Shown: positions 1 through 12,500 of the stretch, in pieces
Position numbering within the stretch: the first letter of the stretch is position 1
How the letters are laid out: each line of letters starts with the position of its first letter
Assembly: GCA_030549335.1 (NCBI GenBank)
Contig: CM060195.1
Coordinates: forward strand, 27,036,874 to 27,100,873
DNA length: 64,000 nt
Direction of reading: 5' to 3'
From: Pontederia crassipes
Taxonomy: Eukaryota > Streptophyta > Magnoliopsida > Commelinales > Pontederiaceae
The notes under the pieces: model-generated
Databases searched by the model: none
What the model saw: only the letters and a program-made list of their open reading frames with translations
Told to the model about the DNA's origin: nothing
Made by a program: the position numbers and the translations under genes

Positions 1-605
1 ATCAACGAATGCCTATGCACATCTCTTGATTGTGTTTCTGCATAGCATCTCAAATCGATGCAATGTTCTGTGGCCAGTCAAATATTCAACTATCAATTAG
101 CTGGAAGACTATTGAACAACTTTTATATTGTTTTTGTAGACAATCTGAATATTGAATTGGAGAATATGGAGTCAGTATCTAAGCACCTTTCACATTGCTT
201 TAAAAACGTGATGATTTCTTGAAATATATAGTATGTAATACATAATATGTTAATATTTATCCATGTCGATTTTATTTTGTTAATCTGGATATCCAACTTG
301 TAATATAGAACCTAATTTCTTCTTGAAAAGGATATATAACCTTAAGATAACAAGCTTCTGAAATGTATCATATAGTTCAATGATCTCTTACATATCTTCA
401 GTAGATTTGTGTTTATCATCACATTTTGGGTTTGGGGGATTGTGTTGGATCCCGCCAGACCTAGACTGGAAGGTAGATTCAGGTGATTAGGCTTTTAAAA
501 AGGCAAAGCAACTCAATTCCTTAAAGATTGTCACAATCTCATGACCTATGATTGGATCAAAATCGATTGGTAGGTCCATATATTTTAAGGATCCGCACAA
601 TCCTT
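1..605. other. intron or upstream DNA, no exon recognised
   Basis: AT-rich sequence left of the first SINE. I looked for an upstream exon of the EH-domain gene that resumes at 6587 and found none I could support. The intron before 6587 is therefore probably at least 6.5 kb and the previous exon lies outside the window. Confidence 0.5.
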
Positions 606-775
606 ACCCCTCATTTTTTTTTGTTACAAGGGAGGCCCATGTTCCTAGTGCATAGGAAATTGAACTAGAAATAAATGGCCACACACAGTGCCATGGTGAG
701 AATCGAACTTGAGAATCTCAGTCTACAAGCGAGTTGTCTGCCACTGCACCACAACTTTGTTCCCTAAACCCCTCA
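606..775 (-). mobile_element. tRNA-derived SINE with 8-bp TSD
   Basis: Read on the minus strand this is a ~154-bp SINE (614-767). Its tRNA-like head has a Pol III A box, TGGTGCAGTGG (complement of 741-751), and a B box, AGTTCGATTCT (complement of 699-709). A tRNA-unrelated body and a terminal A-run (T-run on the plus strand from 614) follow. It is flanked by the direct repeat ACCCCTCA at 606-613 and 768-775. It sits in the intron of the EH-domain gene, antisense to it. The head is too degenerate and has no acceptor stem, so it is not a working tRNA gene. Confidence 0.8.
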
Positions 776-1353
776 GATTTTTCATCACTAGTCACGTGTA
801 ACACAATCCAAAGGCTGGCTAGAATTCTAGGTTGAGTTTTTCATTTGCTGCCTTGTTGTCATTCTTTAATGCATTTTCTATTTTACTGACTCTTTGTTTA
901 TATCCTGCAGTTAGATGTATGTTAATGTATGTAAATATCTTCATTGTCGAATTATGCACAGCTGCTTCCCTTTTTACTGATAAACTATGTTTTCTCTGAG
1001 AAGGCATTGTTAAACTATGTTTATTTGAGTAATAACAGACTCTCTTATTAAAAAAAAATAACATACTTTCTCTTTTTCAAAAAGATAACATATATAACAT
1101 ACTTTCTAATAGTATTCCGCCATGTGAGGTGGGTATTTTTGGCACTAGTATCCACAAACTAATTGGCAAAATCTTTATCAGACTTGATACTTGACATAGT
1201 GTCAAACATCAATTGTCACATCTTCCCCAAAAGATATTATTTGTCACTTATCTGAGATAAGCTATTGTCACAGTATTATTTGCCACATCTGATAATCTTG
1301 TGCTGTTCCATTGCATAATTCTCTCTGTTGGCCTGTTTACCAATTTTAAAGCA

Positions 1354-1473
1354 TGTAAGGATATCTTGTCGAATCTCATGAACATGAATCATGGCGTCGT
1401 ATGATCCATGTAGCCGACCCCACCTAGTGGGATAAGGCTTTGTTGTTGTTGTTGTTGTTGTAAGGATATCTTG
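1354..1473 (+). mobile_element. 5'-truncated (TTG)n-tailed SINE, Au-SINE-like
   Basis: The body at 1369-1458 ends in the block CCACCTAGTGGGATAAGGCT followed by (TTG)n, the 3' end known from the angiosperm Au SINE. A 15-bp TSD, TGTAAGGATATCTTG, lies at 1354-1368 and 1459-1473. Three related copies are at 7036, 58127 and 60705. The family name is from memory of its 3' end; the retrotransposition itself is shown by the TSD. Confidence 0.8.
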
Positions 1474-1947
1474 CTAGTAGAGATGGAAAATGGGCCGTAT
1501 CGGACCATGTCCGGGCCGGTCAAACTGTGGTTGATCATGCTGTGGGCCGTGTCGTGCCGGATTGGCGTTATGCCAACCCAGCACAGGGCAGCCCATTTGT
1601 TTTTCTTTCCTTTTGCCCTAAGATTTGAATCTTGTACTAATAAAAAAAATAAAATATTATAATACATGATATTATGATTATAGATATACAATAAAAAAAA
1701 TTATATATAATATAGTTGCAATATATGATTAAATATTTAAATATATAGTAAATTTTTTTATAAACAAAACATGTGACATCGTGCCGGGCCGTGGTGGCCA
1801 ATGTCCAGCATCCCACTGCGCAGCCCGGCACAATCTGGCCCAGGCCAGACCTGGCGTTCATGCATAGGCCGTGCCGGCCCGCTTGAACACCAACGGGCCA
1901 CGTGCTGGGTCTGGCAGCCCACAGGGAAGTTCACCTTTAATTGCTAG
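1470..1947. mobile_element. hAT-like non-autonomous element
   Basis: A ~460-bp element (1478-1939) with GC-rich, GGGCCGTGCC-type subterminal sequence at both sides of an AT-rich core, a layout common in hAT MITEs. The left end is TAGAGATGGAAAAT and the right end read inward is TTAAAGGTGAACTT, a weak TIR. The flanks CTTGCTAG (1470-1477) and ATTGCTAG (1940-1947) match 7 of 8 bases, as expected for an 8-bp hAT TSD. It inserted beside the TSD of the preceding SINE. No transposase is present. Confidence 0.5.
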
Positions 1948-1975
1948 CATGTCAAGAAAAAGGGCTTACAGTACA

Positions 1976-2056
1976 AGCGGGTTCTAGTGTTTTTTTTTGA
2001 GGGGGGAAAGGATGAGCACCAAATTAGGGTGTCATCCGTGTATATAGCGGGTAGTG
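1976..2056 (-). mobile_element. very short LINE 3' tail, second tail beside the main LINE
   Basis: A run of T, then the family's 3'-terminal hairpin motif (GGATGAGCACC paired with GGGTGTCATCC), about 50 bp in all. It lies directly left of the 3' end of the larger LINE at 2056. Both tails are preceded by similar strings, GCGGGTTCTAGTG and GCGGGTAGTG, which look like an imperfect TSD around the short copy. Confidence 0.55.
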
Positions 2057-5000
2057 TTTTTTTTTTTTGAGAGGAAAAAGGATGACCACCAGTTTGGTTG
2101 TCATCCATGTATATATATATCACTGAAGAGAATCATCATATACAAGTGAAAGCTCTCCAGTGGAGAGTGGCAAAAGACAAAAGAAGCTAACCAAAACCCC
2201 ACTCTCGAAGAAGGTAAAACATGTGAGAAATAATACTGTCCACCTGACATCTCTCCCCACAAAAAATGACTCGGTTGCGCTGGAGCCAAATAGCCCAGGC
2301 ACCGGCCAAAAAAGTCGCCATCGGAAGTCTCCAGCCCTGTCTCTGTGTACCCAGCACCCTCATGCTATGTCAGAAGTTCGCCGCTGCTGGAGGAACACCG
2401 TCCATAATGGAAGCCCGGGACCATACCTCCCGAGATACGCGGCAGCTAAAGAACAAGTGCGTACCGTCCTCTGCCTTCTCTCCACACATAACGTAGTAGG
2501 TGTCCGCATGCGGCGCCCACCTCGCTCTATAAACTCTGGTGAGGATCCGCTCTCGACGTAGAAGTCAAGCAAAGATCTTGACTTTAAGAGGCAATCAAGA
2601 GCGCCAAATCAATCTGCAATCAGCTCTGTGGTCCTCTGGGTCGATGGAAGCTGGAAGGAAGCGAAGATAGAGGCTGCGCGCCGAGAAGGCGCCCGATACC
2701 CATACCCAGCCATCTGACCAGGTCGGATGAGGATGGAAGGTGGCAATCCTCTGGTGAAGAGCCAGTCCAAAAGCCGTTGATCAGAGAGTGGAGACCTGAA
2801 GAGGGGCGTTCAGGAGCTTATCCCATGATCACCTCTCTGACCAGCACTCCGCCACCGAAACCTCGAGATGTGCTGCAAGAGCCAATAACCGGGGTAAAGA
2901 GTCTGCAAGTGGTCCCCCTGGGCACCAGTCATGCTGCCAAAAGGAGAAGACCTCCCCAGAGCCAAGTGATGGAGTCACGTGGGAAAATAACTGCCACCCC
3001 CCTCCAAAAAGAAGAGCCACAGGGTACGGTGGGCCTAGAGTCCCATGAGAGATCCCGACCATAGCAAACGAAGAAGACCTCCCTCCATAGGCTGTCATCG
3101 GGCCCCATGATCTGGCCCACCCACCGGGCAAGGAGTGCCCAGTTGGTGCAGCGGAGATCTTGAACACCCAAACCACCCTGCGAGGTTGGTCTGCATATGC
3201 TGCTCCAAGCCACCAGGTGGGCCCGATGGGCTGCACCCCTGCCAAAAAAATTTGCATCTCAAAGAGTCAATCCGTGAAAGTACCTGTGCAGGCATCTGGA
3301 GAACCGACATGAAGTAGATCGGGAGTGCTGAAAGTACTGATCAAAGCAGAATAAGACGACTGCCGCTAGATAGGAGCCGGGAGCTCCAGCCTTGAAGTCG
3401 GCACTCCAACCGCTCTATAACTGGGGTCCACCTCCGAGAGCCAATATGACGGTCCGACAGGGGGAGCCCTAAGTAGGTGAGAGGTAAGGCCCCAACAGGT
3501 GTGCGCAACTCCGTCGAGCATCGCAGAGCGTCCTCCGTCACCATGCCAAAAGGAATGAATGATGATTTGGCATGGTTGATCTCAAGACCCAAAATTGCGC
3601 CAAAGATCTCCACCAAAATAGACACCTGTCTGGCCTCAGTCACTAAACCCTCAATGAAAAAGACGGTGTCATCAGCATACTGGAGCAAAGGCACGAGCCC
3701 GCCGTCAAATCCTCTGAAAAGGCCGGACAGGCATGCGTCCTGAGTGCATCGGGCAAGGCGTCAACCGTCGGGGGGCACCCTTGTCGGACACCTCGCTGGG
3801 GTTGCACCCAGCTTCCGGCCATCGACCCATTAACCAGGATCGAGAAAGAAGCAGTGGTGATACACCACGATCCAGGTCGTAGGGAAACCTCTCACCTGTA
3901 AAGAATACCAAAGGAAAGACCATGAGAGGGAATCATAAGCTTTGGAAAAATCGACCTTCCAAAGGAAGACCTGCCAGCTGCCACGCCTCCACTGTGCAAG
4001 AATCTCCGAGGCCATAGAGTAGCTATCAGTGATGGACCGTCCATGTACAAAAGCCGACTGCGCAGGATGAATGAGGTCGGGGAGCACCTCCCGAAGCCGA
4101 TTAGCCTGTACCCGAGTCACCAAGAGGTAGATGGCGTTGGATGAGGCAATCAGAACCGATTCAGGCGCTCAAAGCCTTGGTTCCCACACGAGAACTCCTG
4201 GATGACTGCCATGACGTCCTCCCTCAACACAAGCCAGAACTCTCTATAGAAGAAGACCGGGAAGCCATCGGGGCCGGGGGATCCCTCGCCGTTGAGGTTG
4301 TGGAGTGCGTCGGTGACCTCGTCTTCGGTGATAGTCTACACTAACATGGAAGACTGATCATTAGTAAGACAAGGAATACCCCTGGGGGACCATCTCCAGG
4401 CCGGCGGAGGACGTCGTTTGGAATAGTCCCAATGGAAGGAGGCGATGGCAGTCCCGATGTGGTGGTGGCCCGTAACCCTCTGACCCATCACCTCCAGGTG
4501 GTCGATCCGATTTGCCCGCCTCCGCGAGCTCGCATACAGGTGGAAGAAGCGAGTATTGGCATCTCCCTTCTGAAGCCAGGTCTGCCCTCCACTGAATCTC
4601 CACTAACCTGTCCTCCAACTTGATGGTCGACTGAGCCCGCCTGCGTTGAGCCACCGCAGCCTCCGTGAGGTGTCGCGAGTCCTCTCGGTCAAGCTGGGCG
4701 ATGACCTCCAATGCCTCTGTCCTTCGCATCTCCCGGTCCGCCCGGATCCGTCTTCGGCGGTCCTGAAGAAAAAGTCGCGGGCTGCGGAGCTTGTCAACGA
4801 GGGTCCGCGAGTGTCCGCGAGGCAGAGTCTGAAGCTGATACACTCTGTTAGTGCTCGGCCACCGCCTGTCTGAACCCCTCCTCGAAGAGTCAGGACCTCT
4901 CAAAGCGAAAAAGGGAACGCAGGGGCTGACCATCTCCAGATCTCCACAAAAGAGGTGTGTGGTCCAAAAATGGCCGGTCCATGGCCTGAACAGCCGAGAG

Positions 5001-6150
5001 CTGGTGCGCCTCTACCAGCTCCCAAGAGCCAAGGAATCTGTCCAGTCGGGATCTGGATGATGGTGTCGCCGTGCTCCGCCAGGTAAAATGGCAGTTCGTT
5101 GCCGGGGGGTCCGACAACGACTAGAGTCGATGAAATCCCTGAACTCCTCCGCGCCAAGGTCTCTCCCCTGACGTCTGGTGGGCCAATCATCCATGTCCAG
5201 AGTGACATTGAAGTCGCCACCGATCAGCCATCGGCCATCCGGAAGATGAAGAGGGGCCGCCGTTAGCTCCTCCCATAGAATCTGCCGGAGGGAGCCCGAG
5301 CAGGGGCCATATACGCAGGATAGGAGATAGGCAGACCCATCAGAGCTGTGTTTCAGGTGGATTGTCATCGAGAAACGGGCTGTCCAAGAATCCACCATAG
5401 TAAACTGATCTGCCCGCCAGTCAATGATACAACCCCCAGACTGCCCGACTGAGCTAAGGCAGATGTGCTGAGTAAGCCGAGTACCGGCAATCTGCTCCCG
5501 CTCCCAAATCTGTGTGCTGCACTCCATGAGCTTAGTCTCATGGAGGAATACCACTTCAACCTCCCACTCCCTCAGGTAACGGACGTTCCATGTAAGAACC
5601 TTCATAGGGAAACCGTAGTCGTCCCGCCTGTGGGTGAAACATGACCCACTCCTGGCCGCCTTCTACAGCCACCCCGGGTGAGCAGCAGGAACCGTTGGGG
5701 GGGGGGGACGGTGAATTCCAAGTGGCCGTCGATGTGACTCTGATCTCGAGCGGAGGTGTCGCTTGGTCAACCTGAAACCAGCCCGGGCCGCGACATCCAG
5801 GACGTCGGCATCCACCGTCCAGGGAGGAGAGAGGGCTCGCTCGCCGTCCCCTCCAGGGGCGTGGGTAACACCGGAGGGGGAGAAGGAGGAAGTGATCTAC
5901 TCGCGGCGGATTCCTGGGTCATCTGAGTCACAGGTGCCGCGGCGGTTTCCAGTGGCGCATCTGCGAGGCCGGAGGCTTCAGCAACTGAGCGGCGGCGGCG
6001 GCCGTAGACGCCGGTGGACGCAACCCGTCGTCCCTTTCGCGTTGGGGATGGCGGCATTTGGTGTCGGAGGTCTGGTGGTGGAGGTGGGCTGAGGAGAGGG
6101 GCTCGCCGGAGGGATGGGCCGGCGTCGGTGGAGGCGCCGGAGGAGAGAAA
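2056..6150 (-). mobile_element. L1-type LINE, decayed, antisense in the EH gene intron
   Basis: An about 4.1-kb non-LTR retrotransposon on the minus strand. The 3' end is at 2056: poly-T on the plus strand, then the hairpin GGATGACCACC / GGTTGTCATCC. Moving leftward from about 6150, the order is a GC-rich 5' leader (5610-6150), endonuclease (5605-5012), reverse transcriptase (about 4600-3340), and a zinc-finger region typical of RVT tails (about 2530-2400). ORF1 seems to be missing. The left tail and domain order are clear, while the right boundary is approximate because I found no convincing TSD. Confidence 0.8.
2400..5605 (-). pseudogene. LINE ORF2: endonuclease + reverse transcriptase, frameshifted
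   Basis: This is the remains of an L1-type ORF2 that once cut the target and reverse-transcribed LINE RNA. The N-terminus MKVLTWNVR at 5605 starts an exo-endo-phos endonuclease (FLHETKL, SCVYGP, GGDFNVTL). It appears shortened just after the WNVRY motif, where about 20 residues seem absent. RT motifs follow: SAFVHGRSITDS and KVDFSKAYDSLSWSFL near 4050-3950, then the catalytic box YADD (complement of 3668-3679) in LLQYADDTVFF, then SFIPFG and the TYLGLPLS motif. Near 2500-2400 comes VMCGEKAEDGTHLFFSCR, the zf-RVT tail. The pieces fall in several frames with stops between them, so the protein cannot be made. It is antisense to the host gene. Confidence 0.85.
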
Positions 6151-6586
6151 GTCCAGTGTTCTTTGTGCCAACCCTGTAATGCCTTTCAAAACATGGGAGC
6201 TGTATTTTATTTGATGCTTGAAGAGAACCACTATTCTTCTCTTTTTCTCTGCTATGACTTCATTTATCAATGATTTTTTTTCAGAAAACGAAGGATGATT
6301 AGCAAGATGATAGTCATCCACATGTCTTTATTAATGATTTCTCAATGAAATGTGCTCTATTCCTTGGGTAAAGAAAAAATATTTTGTTTCTGTTTTCGAC
6401 GATATCTCATTTCTCTATTAAATTCTGATATAATCTCTCTTAAGCAAGAGAAATGAATGAAGATATCATGTGAGCCAAGGTTGTTTATGTACAAGATTCA
6501 TACTTTGTATTTGTACTAATAGTCTTGTGTATTATAGTTGTATGTTTGATGTATTATGGAGAATCTTGATTCCCCCTTTATCATAG

Positions 6587-9500
6587 GCGCAGGAAGTAGA
6601 AAAGCAAATCTTAGACTCGAGGGAGAAGATTGAATTCTACCGGACAAAGATGCAAGATCTTGTAAGTTTTCTTAATATTTTAGATGCTATCTCTAGGATA
6701 ACATTGTTTTGATGAGCAATTTATATTGTTACCTCTTGAGGAAAAATTAAGTTGATCATGTTTGCCTTAACAAATTTAACTATTTGACTCCTTTTGCAAT
6801 TTTCTTTTCCTTTTGTTTCTTTACGATTATATCATGGAATTTTGTTTGTTGGAGCAACTGAGGCATGGCACTTAATTTAAGGGGGATAGAGGATGACTAC
6901 CAAGTGGTCACATAACATTGGTGTATTCACCTGCTTTGGGTCATTTGGTAGTCATCCTCCATCCCCCTAAAAAATTCCCATTTTTCTTCTGGGCATCCAT
7001 GTACTCAAATATATATATACATATATATATATATACAACAACAACAACAACAAAGCCTTATTCCACTAGGTGGGGTCGGCTACATGGATCATACGACGCC
7101 ATTCCAATATATATACATATATATATGTATATATATATATATATTTGTTCAATTTGATGTGCTAACCAATTTTCCTAAAAGCTTAAGCCATTAGGAAGAG
7201 CAACATCATTAATTTTATATTCTTTAACACTCCCCCTCACGTGGACTGCAGACAACTTTTTGGTCTAGCCCAATCCACCACGTGAACAACAAAGGAAGGA
7301 GCTTAACTCTCTGGCTCTGATACTATGTTGAATTTGATGTGCTAACCAATTTTCCTAAAAGCTTAAGCCATTAGGAAGAGCAACATCATTAATTTTATAT
7401 TCTTAACAATATATATATATATATATATATATGGATGGCAACCACAGCTCTGGTGGTCATTCTTTTTCTCCTCAAAAAAATAAATAATAAGAAGAAGAAA
7501 TCCATGTACTAAAAAAAATCCCATTTTTCTATACTTCTTGTACACTGTAGTATTTCAACTCATTTATCTTTTAAGTGGTGATTGCATATTTTAAATATGT
7601 ACTATAACATTTCCCTCAAAAAATGTGCTACGTAACATATTGTTTCATTTTTGTTGCTCGCATTGATCTTGCCTGATATTGTCCTTTTATTCGAAAGGTT
7701 CTTTACAAGAGTAGATGCGACAATAGACTTAATGAGATCACTGAAAGAGCATCTGCAGATAAACGCGAGGTAATTTATCCATTTAACAAAATGGATCCTC
7801 AGATAGTTGGTAATTTGTTGTTGATGTTTAATATTATCAAACATTTTGACTTAGTATTATTGCTTTTCTGTCTTCTGCATGATAATAGCTATTATTCGTT
7901 CACGTTCATGAGAAACAGAAGAGATCAACTTAGTTTTCTGGAGATTTAGGCATTCTTAATAACAGTAGTTTAGTAATTGCAGAATAAGTCTAGTGGCCAA
8001 TATGTATTACTGCATCGAAATAACCCCCAGACTGCCTGGGGAGAGCTGACAGATCTCACTGCAACGTACACGGGGTTCTGTAACTATCACAAACTCTGTT
8101 AACCAGGGAACCTTCTACTCACTTCAGGATTCATGTGTTGCTGGCACAGTGCATACCAGTTCTTTTGGCTCACAGTTTGTGAAGATGCACTATCCTTTTC
8201 TGCCTAGCTAAATATGCTGAAGGAAAAATGTACAAATAAAAAAAGCCCAGATCAGACAGAACATAGAAAGGCAAAAAGGAAAAGCTATTAACACAGAAAA
8301 AGCTCCAGAGAACAGAAAACAAAGACCTTTTTGGATAGGTCACTAGAAAGTGGAATTGTTGGAGAGTGGAAAGATCACCAGGAGAGGAGATTGCAGAATG
8401 GGCTTATACTTCTTTCCTTCTTGGCTATGCAACAGTGTGTGCACTTCTGGGATATATCTGATTTCTTCTCTTATATGACAGGGTTGGCATGTGTAGGTTG
8501 GGTCAGAAATTCATGTTTCCACACGGGCCTGTGGATTCCCAATGTTTTCCCTTTTATCTTTCTTCTTTTTCGACAGAAGATACATAATAATGGAACAAAA
8601 ACTTGAAAAACATTAACCCACAATTCTCGTCGTCTGATGTCACCATCGGTCCACCACATATCCAGGTGTTTTGACTTAGAAGCATAAAAAAGACCTACAA
8701 GCATCATGATAGGTTGTCTCAAGTAAGTTAAGTAGCTAAGGTTATAGCATTATGGAGTCCTTCCATTTGAGTTTCAGACTTGTAACATCGCACGCAGCCA
8801 TCGCGATGGGGGCAAACGTGCGCTAGGGCACCTTGCCGCCTAGGGTCTCCGGCCCTTCATCGCCGGTGTGCGGTGCGACCGCCATCACCGGCGACTCCCT
8901 CCGGCGGTGCCGCTTCCGCCTCCGGTGGCCCCCGCCGGCGGCGTCACCAATGACGACTCTCGCCTCTCTTTTTCGGCTGGTTTTCTGTCCCCCCCTTCCT
9001 CTTCGCCACCTCCATCCACGCTCCCTCCGGCGGTGCCTCTGCCGGCTCCGGTGGCTCCCGCGGCAAGGCGTCACCGACGACGAACTTCGTGTCTCTTTTT
9101 TGGCTGCTTTTTCCCCCTGCTTCTTTTTCGCCACCCCATCCACGTGCCCCTGCTTCCCCATCGTCACCTCACCCACTTTCAGCAGACCCTGCCTCCGGCA
9201 ATCCCTGCCGGTGGCGCCCGCCGTCGATTCTCCTCTTCTAATCCCGCACCTGGGCCGTGGCTCCTCCTTGGCGTGTTCGGGAACAGCATGGCCCGCTCTC
9301 GCATTGTGGTAGACCATGAAGGCTGGTCGAGGAGATCTGCAACGAGGGATGTCCCTCCGTCTGGCTTGCGGGACACGATCTGCTATCGCTGTCGTGGTCG
9401 CGGCCATCTTCAGCGAAGCTGCATGGAACCATTGCGCTGCCTCCGCTGCCACGGTCTGGGCCACCGGCGCGCCGCCTGCCCGTCCAGTCCACACCAGCGG

Positions 9501-12500
9501 TTCGAGCAGGCAGCTCCTTTGGGGCAATCCTCCACCTGTTTGGACAGCCACGCGCTTGCTCCGGGTATCTCTGTCATCGACGCACCTTGGGGGCCAGATT
9601 CTTCTGCCACACGGGATTTCCTGTCTCAGTGCCTCATCGGGAGACTGCCTTCCCCAAGCACGCCCTTGGAAAAGATTCAGGAAGGAGTCGAACCACCTTC
9701 GCCTCTCCCCATCTTTGCTTTCTAGCCAGAGCGTTCTCCTCTGGCTGGGAATGCAAGAGCAGCGCGATAGGTTGGTCACGGAGTCGACAACGGTCGGGGA
9801 TTCACATGTCCGCTGGTCTGTGTGGTCGCCTGCACTTGGGGGCACAAATTCCGGCTGGCCTGATAGGGTTTTCATCATTCTATCCGGAGTCCCTCTGCAT
9901 CTGCGATATGCTGAGGTGTTGTCTGCCATCATCAGGCCTTTCGCAATCCTCTGTGATGTTGCGGTGCCTGCCATTGGAACTGCTGATATTGCTGATATTC
10001 GCGCTTCGATTTCAATCTCGCCTCATCAATGCATCCCTCCTGCGGTGCTCCTGCGTGCTGATGGTCGGATGTACCGCGTCTCCATTGCCTGCACTGATAC
10101 TCTGAGTTGTCGAAAGTCGTGGTCGGAGATCGCTGCCGTTGGTGGCCCGCGGCCGCCTACGGCTTCTCGATGGGGGTGGCGCTCGAGATCCCTGCCTCGA
10201 CACGTGGACTCCTCTGCGATGGCTGAGGCGAATCCTTCTCCGGCTGTGGGAACTGAGGCGCAGATGCCACGTGTCGTAGCAGCTCCACCCCAACCAGATG
10301 AAGATATCACCTTGCAGACTACTGGGAGTACTGAGGCACCTGTGTGCGATCCTACCAGGCTCACTACAACGGCGCCCCAGCTGCAGTCCTGTAACACGTG
10401 TCTCACGGGAGATGAAGCATCTGCCTTGGCAAAAATCGGCAATTTCCCTCCCCTTTCTGCTAGAACGAAGTCTGGGGATGCCCATGGTTCCTGCAATGAT
10501 GCAAAATCTTGTTTTGGGGAGACAGTCCACTACTTGGGAGTTGCGGGGCCCATGGCACCAGTTTTGGAGATTGCCCACGCGGAGGAAGTGGCCCGGCCTC
10601 CTTCACCAGCGGCGCTTGTGGTTCACCGTCGACATGGTGCCAGACCTGGCGCATCTCGACGACATTTGGCGATGGGCCGGCCGGTCCAGCCCTTTCTTAG
10701 GTACTCACGGAGTGGTGTAAGACGAAGGACAGTAGTGGGCAGGGGCTCGCCCACCCACGAGGTGACTAAGGCATCCTTATGCCAACCTTGCAAGAGGAAG
10801 GGCAATTCGATGGAGGATCAACGTGCAAATGATGGGGAAGAGCTGATCGTAGGTCCTGCCCCACCTCCTGGCCTGACAGACGTAATGACTGCATTGGGGA
10901 CAGGCGTGGTGAAGACGGCTAAGGCATCTTGTGCAGCAGATGTAGCGGATGACGCCGGGGCTGACCCCACTTTGATTTACGACCCTGATGAAGTTGCCTT
11001 GGTGGCTCGAGCTTGTGGTATCAGGCGAAAGCCTATCCGCAATCCTAGCCCAAATGTAAGGGGCAATCTGTAGCCGGACGACGTCCGAATGTGTGGGGCT
11101 TTCTGGCTTCGTGGCTTTTGATTGATGTGCACTTTTGAGTGATGGGCAAGGTGTGATGGTGGCTAGTGGTGCATGTTTTTTATTTTGGTCTATGGGGTGT
11201 GGCTCTGCGTAGCCATTTTTAGATTTGAGGTAGCGTGTTGATGTTTTCATGTCCTGGTCATGTGCCAAAATGCTTCTGGTGGCCTCTCTATCAACTTACT
11301 GTAACCCTTATTATTATTAATGGAACTCCTGGATGACTACCTAGTCATCCTTTCTCGTTTCAAAAAAGGTTATAGCATTATGGCCATATCATAGATCTTG
11401 AGTTGATCGGATTTCTCGATTTGCTATGGAATTATAATATCTTTGTTGTACTTGAGATTCTTGTATTTGTAGCCCTTGCAGTCAGTCCTTTGCTGATAAC
11501 TGTGATCTTTTTGAAATTTAAGTTTTTGATGCACTTATTCAGGTTGAATTATTGGCTAAGAAATATGAGGAGAAATACAAGCAAGTTGGAGAAATAGCTT
11601 CAAAATTGGCAGTTGAAGAGGCTAGAAATCGTGACATTCAGGTAATAAATTTATTGTAATATCTTGGCATGTATCCGTTCAGGAAAAAAAGACCTTGAAG
11701 TGCTGTCTTAGCAAACCTCATCACTTGCTATGTAACTTCGGTAATCTATTTACCTGCAACCATCTTTATGATTTATTCTAATTCATTTAACTTTATATAG
11801 GAAAGGAAAATGGAGTTGCATAATGCAATTATTAAGATGGAGCAAGGTGGAAGTGCTGATGGCTTGCTTCAGGTAGGCTTAATCTACTTTGGTTGCATTC
11901 ACAAATTTGATCAAATAACTATACCAGTATTATTTTCAGGTGCGTGTTGATAGAATACAATCTGATCTTGAGGAATTAGAGAAAGCTCTGATTGACCGAT
12001 GCAAACAACATAGTGTGAATGTCAAAGCAACCACCTCAGTTGAACTCCCATTCGGTATGTCTCATACCTTTTTTAGTTACTAGAAATGGAGATCTGTTAT
12101 ATTTGATAAATCTGCTATGTACCATTAGTCCAACATAAGTGGGAGCTTTGTCCAGCTGATTGGATGTGCCCCCAAAACTTTTGTATATATGCCATTTTCT
12201 TTGTCTCTTTAAGGTTTTGCAGCCTGCCTTTCATTCTCATCAAGCTTGAGCAAATCAAATATGCATATAGAACTTGAGTTCTGGATTGTTGTATCTTGTT
12301 TCATCTGACATCTGTGCAGTTTTAGTTCGGTAGATTCACAATTTTTTAGAATGGCTACTACTTTCCCACGTTATGGTTTCCAGTATCTGTCATAAAACTT
12401 TGGAAGACTGAACACATTTTCAAGGAAAAAAGTTCATACACATACTGGATATGTATAAATTGTATAAAATTAAAAAAATGTATAAGTTGCATTCTGTATT

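Larger units (their letters stand above)
8738..11383 (+). mobile_element. ORF1-only LINE ('half-LINE') with 18-bp TSD
   Basis: A complete-looking non-LTR insertion (8756-11365) bounded by an 18-bp TSD, AAGGTTATAGCATTATGG, at 8738-8755 and 11366-11383. It has a GC-rich 5' leader with a tandem duplication, an ORF1 region (8868-11073), a ~290-bp 3' UTR, the terminal hairpin GGATGACTACC/TAGTCATCC and a short A-run. No endonuclease or RT sequence is present anywhere between the TSDs, so it must have been moved in trans by a full LINE. It lies in sense in the 3.8-kb intron between EH-gene exons 7698-7769 and 11543-11641. Confidence 0.88.

Noticed and set aside
690-760. Possible tRNA gene on the minus strand
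   Set aside because: A and B boxes are present but there is no acceptor stem pairing, and TSDs plus an A-tail show it is a SINE head.
6100-6170. A TSD for the 2056-6150 LINE
   Set aside because: Only AGTGTT-like similarity to the left flank; too short to define the right boundary.
2160-6214. Several plus-strand ORFs across 2.2-6.2 kb
   Set aside because: They are antisense to the LINE ORF2 and leader, and lack any protein resemblance.
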